A stretch of DNA of 39,505 nt, taken from the NCBI GenBank assembly GCA_026196275.1, contig JAPHTQ010000009.1, positions 70,092 to 109,596 on the forward strand, in the 5' to 3' direction. Below the pieces are notes generated by a model, which did no database searches, had not been told where the DNA came from, and saw only the letters and a list, made by a program, of their open reading frames with translations. Shown here piece by piece: positions 15,231 to 23,157 of this stretch. Every line of letters begins with the position of its first letter. The first letter of the stretch is position 1. The DNA is from Gammaproteobacteria bacterium (GTDB lineage Bacteria > Pseudomonadota > Gammaproteobacteria > Thiohalomonadales > Thiohalomonadaceae). The translations under genes were made by a program, and so were the position numbers.

Positions 15231-16802
15231 TTAAGTCCGGAGTTTCGTCACCACTGCCTTGTAGAGGGTGTCCGTATCCGGCCAGCACGCGGTATCCACT
15301 TCCAGAGAGAGGGCCTGCTCCGCGGCAGTCAGCGGCTGCCAGCCGGCTAGCTGGTGCTCCAGTACCGCGAGGTCGGCATCGGAAGCCCCCTTTTTGCGGC
15401 TGACGATACGTCGGCGCAGTTCATTCGGGGTCGCCGTAAACTCCACTATCAGACAGGCGATACCCCGCTCCCTGGCCAGGCGGGTAAAGCACTGTCGCTG
15501 GGCATGATGCTGGCACACCGCATCGATGATCACCGGGTAGCCCGCCACCAATACCTTCTGTGCCAGTTGCGCCAGACGGTCGTAGGTGCGCTCACTGGCT
15601 GCGCTGCTGTAGATCCCCTCGCCGGGCGCCGCCCGGCCATCCGTTTCGGCCTGCAGGCCGAAGAGGCGTTTTCGCTCGACATCGGAGCGCAGGCGGATCG
15701 CCTCCAGCCGTTCAAGCAGCGGCCCGGTGAGGGTGGTCTTGCCCGAGGCGGACATGCCGCGGGCGATGATTACCGCCGGCCGGCCAGGGCGGGTATAGCC
15801 CTCGGCGAGCGCCAGATAGGCGGCAAACTCCTGCCGCGCCTCTTCGCGCCCGTTAGCCTCAAGCCCCGCCTGTGCACTGCGGATCGCCGCCACCTTTGTC
15901 CTGACCAGGGCACGGTATACCAGATAGAACGACAGCAGCTGCAGTGCCTCGTAGTCGCCGCTTATTTCCAGATAGTTATTGAGAAAGCGTTGCGCCAGTT
16001 GCGGCTGTTTGCGCGCCTGCAGATCCATTACCAGAAATGCCACCTCACTGATGACATCGATCCAGCGTAGTGCCGGGTTGAACTCAATGCCGTCAAAGGC
16101 CAGCGGCTCGTCGCCGATCCAGGCGAGATTACGCAGGTGCATGTCGCCGTGGCATTCGCGGATAAAGCCGTTCTCTTTGCGCTGCTTGAGCAGCGGGGTG
16201 AGCCGCTCGAATCGCTGACGGCTCCACTGCTCCAGGCCAGCGAGCTGCGTCTCATTTGCCGCAGTGCCGGCGTGTTCACGGATCTGGCTGAAGTTTTCCG
16301 CCACCGGCTGCCACACCTGTGCCGGGGTACCAAACTCGCTCTGCGCATCGGCCATCGCGACCCGCTGGTGGAATGCCGCGGCCATCCGCGCAAAGGCGTC
16401 GATATGGCGCTTCTCCAGCTGCCCCCTTGCCAGCATGCGATCCAGCTGTGCCTGCTGGGGAAAACGGCGCATCTTTACCGCGTACTCGATAACCTTTGTT
16501 TGCGCCCCCAGTTCGGGGTGTCGCGGCGTGCCGCCGATGGCAACCGTGTCCAGGTAGATGGCCGGGGCGAGGCGACGATTCAGCCGCAGCTCCTCATCAC
16601 AGTAAAAGCGCCGTTTTTCCAGGGTAGAGAAGTCGAGAAAACCGAGATTGAGCGGTTTTTTGATCTTGTAGACATAGTCGCCGGCCAGGATCACCCAGGA
16701 GATATGGGTTTCGATAAGCTGACAACGCTCCGCCGGGTGGGGGTAGGCCGCAGGGTCGAGCAGCGACTGGATGAGTGGCGGTAGCTGCGTGCTATTGCTC
16801 AT
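15231..16802 (-). CDS. Fused APH-type kinase and P-loop ATPase
   Basis: This is a 523-residue two-domain protein. The N-terminal part (about 30-300) is like the aminoglycoside/choline phosphotransferase fold, with the catalytic loop CHGDMHLRNLAW (His218, Asp220, Asn225) and a metal-binding Asp237 (AFDGIEFN). The C-terminal part (about 342-523) is a small-molecule kinase-like P-loop domain with GMSASGKT (349-356). Proteins of this layout are annotated as bifunctional aminoglycoside phosphotransferase/ATP-binding proteins; the true substrate is not known and need not be an antibiotic. It stands apart from its neighbours, with a foldback element right after its stop codon. Confidence 0.88.
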   Translation of the reverse strand: MSNSTQLPPLIQSLLDPAAYPHPAERCQLIETHISWVILAGDYVYKIKKPLNLGFLDFSTLEKRRFYCDEELRLNRRLAPAIYLDTVAIGGTPRHPELGAQTKVIEYAVKMRRFPQQAQLDRMLARGQLEKRHIDAFARMAAAFHQRVAMADAQSEFGTPAQVWQPVAENFSQIREHAGTAANETQLAGLEQWSRQRFERLTPLLKQRKENGFIRECHGDMHLRNLAWIGDEPLAFDGIEFNPALRWIDVISEVAFLVMDLQARKQPQLAQRFLNNYLEISGDYEALQLLSFYLVYRALVRTKVAAIRSAQAGLEANGREEARQEFAAYLALAEGYTRPGRPAVIIARGMSASGKTTLTGPLLERLEAIRLRSDVERKRLFGLQAETDGRAAPGEGIYSSAASERTYDRLAQLAQKVLVAGYPVIIDAVCQHHAQRQCFTRLARERGIACLIVEFTATPNELRRRIVSRKKGASDADLAVLEHQLAGWQPLTAAEQALSLEVDTACWPDTDTLYKAVVTKLRT

Positions 16803-16837
16803 ACCAATTCCACCTCTGGGGGATCTTCGACTGCAGA

Positions 16838-17206
16838 CTATGTTTTGCCGAGCTGCAGGATCGGCAGAATGGAGAGATACAACACGGCGGCGATCGCCAG
16901 CAGATAGAGCAGGATGCGTAGCGGGTTCTTGCGCAGGCGATCTAACAGACCCTCCAGCCTCCCCTCGCGCTTCAGCTTCTCATACTCCTCGCGGGCGAGG
17001 CGGTAACGCTCCTGCTGATAACGGTCGATGAGTTCGTTTGCCTGAGCCAACTGGCTCTCGTCCCTGAGCCAGATTGCCGCCACCGAGATCCCCCAGCGCC
17101 CTGCCGATGTTTCGTAGTAGTCGATGCGGTTCCCATCCAGCAGCTCACGGATATCCTGCGCCTCATCCTGCGGTACGCCGTTGAGTCTAAACAGGAGTTT
17201 TGCCAT
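16838..17206 (-). CDS. DUF6164 family membrane protein
   Basis: This 122-residue protein begins with a short ferredoxin-like regulatory region (LLFRLNGVPQDEAQDIRELL and GRWGISVAAIWLRDE). It continues as a charged helix (RYRLAREEYEKLKREGRLEG) and ends in one membrane segment (about 99-117, LLYLLAIAAVLYLSILPIL). This matches DUF6164, an uncharacterised gammaproteobacterial family. Its ATG overlaps the stop codon of the thioesterase gene (TAATG at 17204-17208), so the two are translated together. Confidence 0.82.
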   Translation of the reverse strand: MAKLLFRLNGVPQDEAQDIRELLDGNRIDYYETSAGRWGISVAAIWLRDESQLAQANELIDRYQQERYRLAREEYEKLKREGRLEGLLDRLRKNPLRILLYLLAIAAVLYLSILPILQLGKT

Positions 17207-17607
17207 TACTCGGCGAGATGCCTTTCCAGCTCTTCAGGGATCGCCGGACGGCCCTGCGGGTTGAGTGCGGTGCCGATGATCTTGGCACTGAGGATCAAAT
17301 TTTTATCGGGTAGACGGAAGATGTCCTGGTAGAAGGCGAACCTCAGTTGCGACTCGCGCTTCATGTTGAGTCCAACCACAAAGTCATCACCGGTCTGCAG
17401 TGGTTGCTTGTAATCCAGTTCGGCACGCACCACCACCAGGTGGATCCCCTCTTTCGCCAGCGCGGCGAAGTCGACCCCGATCTGTTTCAGATAGACATGC
17501 CGCGCATGTTCAAGGTAGTTCTGATAGATGCCGTTGTTGACGATACCCTGGATATCGCACTCGTAGTCCCTGACATGCATCTCCAGTGTAAACGCGTAGC
17601 CTTCCAT
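17206..17607 (-). CDS. Acyl-CoA thioesterase, hotdog fold (YbgC/4HBT-like)
   Basis: This 133-residue protein has the single hotdog domain of the YbgC-like thioesterases. Near its start, HVRDYECDIQGIVNNGIYQN carries the pattern in which an acidic residue (usually Asp in YbgC, here DYECDIQGIVNN) precedes the Asn-rich helix, and LEHARHVYLKQIG follows on the central helix. It would hydrolyse acyl-CoA thioesters in the cytoplasm; chain length is unknown. It is the first gene of a two-gene operon with the DUF6164 protein. Confidence 0.82.
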   Translation of the reverse strand: MEGYAFTLEMHVRDYECDIQGIVNNGIYQNYLEHARHVYLKQIGVDFAALAKEGIHLVVVRAELDYKQPLQTGDDFVVGLNMKRESQLRFAFYQDIFRLPDKNLILSAKIIGTALNPQGRPAIPEELERHLAE

Positions 17608-17701
17608 CCCTTTCTCCCCGTTGTTATCGTTTTCACACTTGAGGGAACGATTATAGGGTGAAAGTCACCCCTCCCGCCAATGACGCGGCAGCGTCGAACG
17701 A

Positions 17702-17956
17702 TTAGTGCTCACGATACCAGATCAACACCCCGTTTCGGTACAGCTCCTTCACCCGGTGGTAGGGGATGGTGTGCAACGCCCCCTCCTCATCCACCAGCCG
17801 GAAGGCGAAGTGATCCTGCGCATCGAACAGCAGCTGGTGGAACGGGACGCACACGATCTGTTGAGCTACCCGGTCGAAATAGCCCACCGTGAAATCCGCC
17901 GCACCGAACTCCTCATCCCATCGGATACGGCTGAACAGCTCGTGAATCGGTCTCAT
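17702..17956 (-). CDS. DUF504 domain protein
   Basis: This 84-residue protein matches DUF504 (UPF0248-like). It has the conserved opening RIRWDEEFGAADFTVGYFDR, the middle VCVPFHQLLFD and the end PYHRVKELYRNGVLIWYRE. The family is found in archaea and bacteria, sometimes fused to RNA-linked enzymes, and its function is not established. The ATG at 17956 overlaps the stop codon of the LysR gene (ATGA at 17953-17956), which argues for translational coupling and for this start rather than one 33 bases upstream. Confidence 0.82.
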   Translation of the reverse strand: MRPIHELFSRIRWDEEFGAADFTVGYFDRVAQQIVCVPFHQLLFDAQDHFAFRLVDEEGALHTIPYHRVKELYRNGVLIWYREH

Positions 17957-18882
17957 CGCCCGCCCAGCCCTGGCAAGGCTGTTTCCCATGGTGGCGGATC
18001 ACCCAGCCGTTCGATGAGAAAATCGATAAAGACCCGTACCCGTAATGGCAGGTGGCGTCGCGAGGGATAGATAGCATAGGCGGCGCTCGGTTCGCTGTGG
18101 TAGTCGGGCAGTAACTGGCGCAGCCGGCCATCGGTCAATTCGCGATGACAGATAAAGGTCGGCATCACCGCGATGCCCAGGCCTGCAAGCAGCGACTCGA
18201 GCAGCAGATCGCCGTTGTTGGCCCGCAGCCGCATCCGGGGACGCGCCATGTGGATCGCGCCCTTGCTGTCGAACAGGGTCCATTGGCGCTGATCGGACAT
18301 GTTCGCATAGCTCAATCCCAGGTGATGCTGCAGATCGGCCGGCTGCTGTGGCTCACCCCGCTGTGCCAGGTAGTCGGGGCTGGCGCAGAGCACTGTCCGC
18401 ACCGGGGCCAGGCGCCGTGCCACCAGTGAGGAGTCATCCAGTTTGCCGATACGGATCGCCAGATCTACCCCCTCCTCCAGCAGATTGATCTGCCGGTCCT
18501 CAACATCCAGCTCCAGTCGTACCTCCGGGTAGCGGTGCAAGAATTCGTTGATCAGAGGCGCCAGGTGACGCAGGGTAAAGGAGAGCGGGGCGGCCACCCG
18601 CAACAGGCCGTGGACCTGCTGCTGCTCGCTGCTCAGGCTGCGCTCGGCCTCTTCCAGCTCATCCAGGATGCGCAGGCAGCGTGCGTAGAAGTGTCGGCCA
18701 TCCTCGGTAAGGCTGATGCGCCGGGTGGTGCGTTGCAGTAACTGCACCGCCAGACGGTTCTCCAGCCCTTGCAGGCGCCGGCTGATCGCCGACTTGGCCA
18801 TCCCGAGCCGCTCGGCGGCAGCGCTGATCCCATTGCACTCGACCACACGGACGAAGGTCTGCATCTCATCGAAGCGATCCAT
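17953..18882 (-). CDS. LysR family transcriptional regulator
   Basis: This 309-residue regulator has the N-terminal helix-turn-helix typical of LysR proteins (MQTFVRVVECNGISAAAERL, then GMAKSAISRRLQGLENRL) and a C-terminal periplasmic-binding-like effector domain (from about residue 90). It resembles the CrgA/DsdC-like subgroup that often sits beside pirin genes. It is divergent from the pirin/cytochrome b561/YceI group and probably regulates it and itself; the effector is unknown. It is coupled to the DUF504 gene downstream. Confidence 0.93.
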   Translation of the reverse strand: MDRFDEMQTFVRVVECNGISAAAERLGMAKSAISRRLQGLENRLAVQLLQRTTRRISLTEDGRHFYARCLRILDELEEAERSLSSEQQQVHGLLRVAAPLSFTLRHLAPLINEFLHRYPEVRLELDVEDRQINLLEEGVDLAIRIGKLDDSSLVARRLAPVRTVLCASPDYLAQRGEPQQPADLQHHLGLSYANMSDQRQWTLFDSKGAIHMARPRMRLRANNGDLLLESLLAGLGIAVMPTFICHRELTDGRLRQLLPDYHSEPSAAYAIYPSRRHLPLRVRVFIDFLIERLGDPPPWETALPGLGGR

Positions 18883-18947
18883 GATTGTTCACCATAAAGC
18901 AACAGTATGTTCCTTATTATCGAGTTTATGCTTGATTTTGCAACACT

Positions 18948-18961
18948 ATACTTACTTGTAT
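18948..18961. promoter_or_regulatory. Small palindrome between LysR and pirin genes
   Basis: ATAC-TTACTT-GTAT is a 14-base palindrome in the divergent intergenic region, 26 bases before the pirin start codon. LysR proteins bind palindromes around a T-N11-A core; this one is near that form but not exact. Confidence 0.3.
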
Positions 18962-18987
18962 CGATCAGTGATTTGATGGGGAAGACG

Positions 18988-19854
18988 ATGCATCAGAAAA
19001 GCAGCCCAACTCGCCCTGTCGAGCGGATTATCAACGGACGCGAGACCTCCGATGGCGCCGGGGTGCGCCTGCGACGCATCATCGGTGGTCCCGAACTCGA
19101 CAGCCTCGATCCCTTTCTGCTGCTTGATGCCTTCCGTTCCGATGACCCGGATGACTATATCGCCGGCTTTCCGCCACACCCCCACCGTGGTTTCGAGACC
19201 GTGACCTACCTGTTGGCAGGCACCATGCAGCACCGTGACAGTGCCGGCCACGAAGGGGTGCTGCGCGCCGGCGGTGTGCAGTGGATGACCGCCGGCAGCG
19301 GCATCGAGCACTCGGAGATGCCACAGCAGGAACAGGGTCTGCTATCGGGTTTCCAGCTCTGGGTTAACCTGCCGGCAGAGCAGAAGATGCAGCCGCCGCG
19401 CTACCAGGAGTTCGAGCCGGAGCAGATCCCGCTGGAGCGGCTCGACAACGGGACCGAGCTCCGCGTGGTGGCCGGTACCACCGCCGGCGGCACCCGCGGC
19501 CCGGTGGCGCAGATCGCCGCCCGGCCGATCTATTTCGACATCACGCTTCCTGCCGGCGCGGACTACGTTGAGGCAATACCAGAGGGACACAACGGCTTCG
19601 TCTACGTCATCGAGGCGGCGGTGGAGATCGGCGGGACCACCGTCCCCGCCGGCAGCCTGGCGGTGCTTGGTCCGGGTGAGCGGCTAGAGCTTCATGCGGG
19701 GCCGGGCAAGGCACGGCTGCTGCTCATCGCAGGCAAGCCGTTCGGTGAGCCGGTGGCCCGCTCCGGCCCCTTTGTGATGAACAGTCGCGAAGAGCTCCAG
19801 CAGGCCTATGATGACTACCGCCACGGAGAGTTCGGCAGGGTGGCAGGTTCATGA
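18988..19854 (+). CDS. Pirin family protein
   Basis: This 288-residue protein has two cupin barrels. The first carries the pirin metal site, HPHRGFETVTYLLAGTMQHR and GGVQWMTAGSGIEHSEMP, giving the His/His/His/Glu ligands. The second barrel lacks them, as is normal. Pirins are iron-binding, and some bacterial members oxidise quercetin or modulate enzymes; the role here is unknown. I use the ATG at 18988, which follows GGGGAAG at good distance; ATG at 18976 is possible, and an earlier start at 18907 would run across the promoter. Its stop codon overlaps the cytochrome b561 start (ATGA), so the two are coupled. Confidence 0.92.
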   Translation: MHQKSSPTRPVERIINGRETSDGAGVRLRRIIGGPELDSLDPFLLLDAFRSDDPDDYIAGFPPHPHRGFETVTYLLAGTMQHRDSAGHEGVLRAGGVQWMTAGSGIEHSEMPQQEQGLLSGFQLWVNLPAEQKMQPPRYQEFEPEQIPLERLDNGTELRVVAGTTAGGTRGPVAQIAARPIYFDITLPAGADYVEAIPEGHNGFVYVIEAAVEIGGTTVPAGSLAVLGPGERLELHAGPGKARLLLIAGKPFGEPVARSGPFVMNSREELQQAYDDYRHGEFGRVAGS

Positions 19855-20396
19855 TGCACTGGCGTAACCATGGCGATGGCTGGGGTGCGGTGGCGATAGC
19901 GCTGCACTGGCTGAGTGGGCTGGCGGTATTTGGACTGTTCGGCCTGGGCCTGTGGATGACCGGGCTCGACTACTATGACTCGTGGTATCGCAAGGGGCCG
20001 GACCTGCATCGCAGCATCGGCGTGCTGCTCTTTATCGCCACTCTTTTTCGCCTGTTGTGGCGCTTTGTCTCACCCTCTCCGCCGGCGCTGGCAAGCCATC
20101 GTCCGTGGGAGCGGCTGAGTGCCAGGGCGACACATGCCCTGCTCTATCTGTTGCTGTTTGCCCTCATGCTCAGCGGCTACTTCATCTCCACCGCCGACGG
20201 GCGGTCGATAGCGGTCTTCGACTGGTTCAGTCTGCCGGCGACCCTGACCGGTGAGCACCAGGAGGATCTGGCCGGCGAGGTTCATCGGGTGCTGGCCTGG
20301 AGCCTGATCGGTCTGGTGGCGCTGCATGCCGGGGCCGCCCTGAAACACCACTTTATCGACCGGGATAGCACGCTCAGGCGCATGCTCGGTCTGTAA
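19851..20396 (+). CDS. Cytochrome b561 family protein
   Basis: This 181-residue inner-membrane protein has four membrane helices (about 13-35, 53-70, 88-108, 142-162). Heme-ligand histidines lie in helix-associated positions: ALHWLSG, DLHRSIGVLL, THALLYLLLF and LHAGAALKHH. The family passes electrons from quinol or superoxide to partner proteins. It lies directly between pirin and YceI; b561 next to YceI is a common pair in proteobacteria, which suggests a shared lipid/quinone redox function. The start overlaps the pirin stop codon. Confidence 0.93.
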   Translation: MMHWRNHGDGWGAVAIALHWLSGLAVFGLFGLGLWMTGLDYYDSWYRKGPDLHRSIGVLLFIATLFRLLWRFVSPSPPALASHRPWERLSARATHALLYLLLFALMLSGYFISTADGRSIAVFDWFSLPATLTGEHQEDLAGEVHRVLAWSLIGLVALHAGAALKHHFIDRDSTLRRMLGL

Positions 20397-20429
20397 AAAA
20401 CCAACCACAACATAAACAGGAGTCACACC

Positions 20430-20999
20430 ATGAAAAAGATCCTCTTTGGCCTGCTTGCCCTCGGAATGAGCAGCCTGCCGGCGCAGGCAGCGGACTATGT
20501 CATCGATACCAAGGGTGCCCATGCCTTTGTCCAGTTCCGCGTGCAGCATCTCGGCTATAGCTGGCTCTATGGCCGTTTCAACGATTTCGAGGGGAGGTTC
20601 AGTTACGATGAGAAGGCGCCGGAGAAGGCCAGTGTCAGCGTAACCATCGACACGGCCAGTCTCGACAGCAACCACGCCGAGCGGGACAAGCATCTGCGCA
20701 GTCCGGACTTTTTCGATGTGAAGAAGTACCCGCAGGCGAAATTTGCCAGCACCGCCTATCGCGAGACCGGCGAGGGCAGGGGGCAATTGAGCGGTAATCT
20801 GACCCTGCACGGCACCACCCGGCCGATCACCATCGATGTTCAGCAGGTCGGTGCCGGAGAGGATCCGTGGGGAGGCTATCGACGCGGCTTCCAGGGCAGC
20901 ACCACCATCACGCCCGCCGATTTCGGCATGGACTACGATCTCGGGCCCGCCTCCAGCACGGTGGAGCTGATTCTCTCCGTGGAGGGGATCCGCCAGTAG
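20430..20999 (+). CDS. YceI family periplasmic lipid-binding-type protein
   Basis: This 189-residue protein has a signal peptide (ILFGLLALGMSSLPAQAAD, cleavage at AQA-AD). The YceI lipocalin-like barrel follows (DTKGAHAFVQFRVQHLGYSW, then FFDVKKYPQAKFAS and LTLHGTTRPITIDV). Family members bind polyisoprenoid lipids such as ubiquinone precursors in the periplasm. It is the last gene of the pirin/b561/YceI group, with a good ribosome site (AGGAGT) and an intrinsic terminator right after the stop codon. Confidence 0.94.
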   Translation: MKKILFGLLALGMSSLPAQAADYVIDTKGAHAFVQFRVQHLGYSWLYGRFNDFEGRFSYDEKAPEKASVSVTIDTASLDSNHAERDKHLRSPDFFDVKKYPQAKFASTAYRETGEGRGQLSGNLTLHGTTRPITIDVQQVGAGEDPWGGYRRGFQGSTTITPADFGMDYDLGPASSTVELILSVEGIRQ

Positions 21000-21022
21000 G
21001 GACGCTCTCCCCGGGAGAATTG

Positions 21023-21049
21023 AGACCGCCTTCCACGGCGGTCTTTTTT
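21023..21049 (+). terminator. Intrinsic terminator of the pirin/b561/YceI operon
   Basis: AGACCGCC (21023-21030) pairs with GGCGGTCT (21037-21044) over a 6-base loop and runs into TTTTTT. It is a standard Rho-independent terminator 23 bases after the YceI stop codon. Confidence 0.85.
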
Positions 21050-21080
21050 GGTAACTACTCGCCCCACCTAAAAAATGATC

Positions 21081-21150
21081 TCACCGCAAAGACGCCAAGC
21101 GCGCAAAGAAAAGCAAGCCCTTTCTTGGCGAGCTTTGCGGCTTGGCGAGA
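21081..21150. repeat. Foldback repeat, CACCGCAAAG family, copy 3
   Basis: The left arm starts TCACCGCAAAGACGCCAAGC and the right arm ends TTTGCGGCTTGGCGAGA. The arms are imperfect inverted copies and close to the arms at 6783-6936. It lies in the gap after the YceI terminator, before a convergent gene. Confidence 0.6.
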
Positions 21151-21260
21151 GTATTGGGTAAGGGCACCGGGCGTGCCGTGTGTGCGCCATGAGAAATGCA
21201 AACAGGGGGAGAGTAGTTACCAAGCCAGGTTCGGCAAGGGGCATCGGGCGAGGGCGCGTA

Positions 21261-21662
21261 TCAGCCCTGTTTGCCCAGCCGGTAGGCCTCCAGCAGCGCC
21301 TCTTTCAGTGCCGGCTGTTGAGCCAGTTGTTCCACCCCGAGATGCTTGCGTGCGATCCTCTCCAGTGCGCCGAGTTCGCTTTGCTCCAGCCAGCGCTGGC
21401 GGAAACCCTCAAAGTCAAAATGGCCGTTCACAACATAGTCGGCGGCCAGCCCCGTGGCGTTTTCGAACACCAGCTCACTGGACTCAAGCACCTCGTATTC
21501 GTAGCTATAGGGATCAATGCCGTTTTCCGCGGCAAGCCGCTGGTGATAATCGGGTAGCTCGGCGCCGCGCTCCATCAACCAATCCAGATCCAGGGTGGTA
21601 CCGGGCCGGAAGGTTTTACCGCGAAAATCAAACTGTGCGCTGATCGTTATGCTGTTTTCCAC
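21261..21662 (-). CDS. Hypothetical protein
   Basis: This 133-residue soluble protein has no signal peptide or membrane segment. It opens with a beta-rich part (ITISAQFDFRGKTFRPGTTL), then has acidic stretches (ENGIDPYSYEYEVLESSELV) and a helical end (LGALERIARKHLGVEQLAQQ). I recognise no family. Codon use matches the GC-rich neighbours and the frame is clean, so it is likely real. It stands first of a run of small minus-strand genes in map order. Confidence 0.65.
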   Translation of the reverse strand: MENSITISAQFDFRGKTFRPGTTLDLDWLMERGAELPDYHQRLAAENGIDPYSYEYEVLESSELVFENATGLAADYVVNGHFDFEGFRQRWLEQSELGALERIARKHLGVEQLAQQPALKEALLEAYRLGKQG

Positions 21663-21701
21663 TCCAGATGCTCCAGATAGTGTGAGGACGGCCGACAGCC
21701 A

Positions 21702-21887
21702 TCACTCTTTTTTGTCGCCGGCGCGCATCAGGAAAGTGACGCCGGCTATCACCAGAGCAACCCATGCCACCAAGGCGCCTATGCCCAGCGCCTCCCAGGC
21801 ACGGCCCATGAACAGCAGGAGCAGCAGGGCCACGCCGAGGATGATGTTGCCGATGAGAAAATAGTTCGCGTTTTCCGGTCCACGCAT
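21702..21887 (-). CDS. Small two-helix membrane protein
   Basis: This 61-residue protein has two hydrophobic segments (about 10-27, FLIGNIILGVALLLLLFM, and 33-54, ALGIGALVAWVALVIAGVTF) and a charged tail (RAGDKKE). Function is unknown to me. It lies between another unknown gene and the DUF3096-like gene on the same strand. Confidence 0.55.
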   Translation of the reverse strand: MRGPENANYFLIGNIILGVALLLLLFMGRAWEALGIGALVAWVALVIAGVTFLMRAGDKKE

Positions 21888-21919
21888 TTGTTTATATATC
21901 CCCGTTTTTGGGCAGTGAT

Positions 21920-22054
21920 TTACTGGACAAGTCCGATTATACCAACCAGTAGCAGATAGCCGCCCACCACGTAACGCAGGAGTTTTGGTGCCAGCAGCAC
22001 CAGGAGTCCGGCGATGATGGAAACAACAGGGACAATGTCAATGAAGATCGTCAT
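21920..22054 (-). CDS. DUF3096-like small membrane protein
   Basis: This 44-residue protein is short but clear: MTIFIDIVPVVSIIAGLLVL, then LAPKLLRYVVGGYLLLVGII. Two hydrophobic stretches flank the PKLLRYVV turn, the form of the DUF3096 family (about 40-55 residues). A strong AAGGAGT lies 6-7 bases before the ATG at 22054. Function is unknown. Confidence 0.75.
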   Translation of the reverse strand: MTIFIDIVPVVSIIAGLLVLLAPKLLRYVVGGYLLLVGIIGLVQ

Positions 22055-22096
22055 TATTTAACTCCTTGCTGAGGGGGTACTCCTCGGGCGTATCAG

Positions 22097-22441
22097 TCAG
22101 CCGGCGAGCAGGGTGACCGCGGTCTCGCCGCTTTGCGGATCGATGCTGAACGCCAGATCGCAGTACTCGGCCTGCACATCCTGTGGCGTCGGGTCATCCG
22201 AGCAGCTGCAGCCGGCGATGATGCCGCTGTAGAAGACCCCCGCCTTGACCTGGAGTCGCCCTTCACTCTCGCCGGTACTGATCACCATCACCCGGAACGG
22301 CTCGTCACTGATGCTGGAGCTGAGCGACAGCCCCTGTTGCAGCGGAAGCTGCTCGGGGGGCAGCGCCTCCACCTCCTTTTTGAAGGTGGCATTAAACTCC
22401 GGTGCCCCCCATGCCTGCAGTGTCTGTTTCAACGCAATCAT
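22097..22441 (-). CDS. Hypothetical protein with a GCSCSDDP motif
   Basis: This 114-residue protein has no signal peptide. It starts MIALKQTLQAWGAPEFNATF, has two cysteines in a metal-site-like GCSCSDDP segment and ends in a beta-rich tail (YCDLAFSIDPQSGETAVTLL). It looks like a member of a small conserved gammaproteobacterial family whose role I do not know. The ATG at 22441 follows GGGAGAG; a longer frame upstream overlaps the lipoprotein gene and is not supported. Together with the lipoprotein gene just upstream it may form an operon (19 bases apart). Confidence 0.7.
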   Translation of the reverse strand: MIALKQTLQAWGAPEFNATFKKEVEALPPEQLPLQQGLSLSSSISDEPFRVMVISTGESEGRLQVKAGVFYSGIIAGCSCSDDPTPQDVQAEYCDLAFSIDPQSGETAVTLLAG

Positions 22442-22460
22442 CGTGCTCTCCCGCCGCGCC

Positions 22461-22781
22461 TCAGCGCAGACAGCGGTAAACCTCATAGATCTGTACGCCA
22501 TCGACCGGCTTGTCCAGCGGCACCACCGTATCGCCACCGATATCCACCGCGGAGTTACGTGCCAGGGTGTCCAGTTCCGTCTGCACCTTATCGGCGTGGC
22601 GGGCCAGTCCCGCCGCGGTGGCGCTGGTACGTACGGTGGTCTTGCCCACCCGCTCACAGTTGGCTACCTGGCTGGGCTCAAATACCCGCACATCCTCTCC
22701 CTGTTCAGTCAACTTGACCCAGGAGCAGGCCGCCACGGAGAGGGCCAGCGCCGCGACGACGAAACCTTTTGTCATGCTCAT
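22461..22781 (-). CDS. DUF4156-type lipoprotein
   Basis: This 106-residue protein has a lipoprotein signal (VVAALALSVAAC, lipobox SVAAC with Cys19), so it should be anchored to a membrane in the envelope. The mature start SWVKLTEQGEDVRVFEP and the following VANCERVGKTTV resemble DUF4156 proteins. A second cysteine lies near the C-terminal end (EVYRCLR) and may pair with the one in NCERVG. Function is unknown. AAGGGG precedes the ATG. Confidence 0.8.
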   Translation of the reverse strand: MSMTKGFVVAALALSVAACSWVKLTEQGEDVRVFEPSQVANCERVGKTTVRTSATAAGLARHADKVQTELDTLARNSAVDIGGDTVVPLDKPVDGVQIYEVYRCLR

Positions 22782-22857
22782 ATCTGATTCCCCTTAAGAT
22801 GGATGCTGCCCAGAGTATATCGCCAAGCGTGCAACAGTACACTGGTCTCATGAGTGA

Positions 22858-23157
22858 TCAGCGAGGCACTGATCGGGCGTCGGCATTCGGTTGCCACTCA
22901 TCCTGACACTCGCTGCCGCCCATGGCATAGTCGCGGCACAGCTGTGGTCGCTGGGCGTAGATGGTACAGCGCATGCTATGGCGATCGAGGGCGGTACACC
23001 AGCCATCGGTCTCGCGGCGCATCACCTGCCCGCCCCAGTCGCTCCACTCGACCATTGACTCCGGTACATCGTTATCGCCGAACAGTAGTACCTGCAAGCG
23101 GCAGCAACTGGCCCGACAGTTGTTACAGTCGATGGTGTTGCTCGCCGGGCCGCTCAT
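22858..23157 (-). CDS. YkgJ-type cysteine-cluster protein
   Basis: This 99-residue protein carries the cysteine pattern of the YkgJ/YcgN (CxxCxxxCC) family: CNNCRASCC at about 11-19, then WCTAL, MRCTIYAQRPQLCRDY and SECQDEW. Such proteins bind zinc or an Fe-S cluster; their role is not established. The ATG at 23157 overlaps the stop codon of the methyltransferase gene (TGATG), so the pair is coupled. A longer frame upstream runs inside the methyltransferase gene and is not used. Confidence 0.85.
   Translation of the reverse strand: MSGPASNTIDCNNCRASCCRLQVLLFGDNDVPESMVEWSDWGGQVMRRETDGWCTALDRHSMRCTIYAQRPQLCRDYAMGGSECQDEWQPNADARSVPR

Noticed and set aside
15049-15234. Short frame over the second foldback element resembling one over the first
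   Set aside because: Similarity of the translations reflects the shared DNA core, not a protein family.
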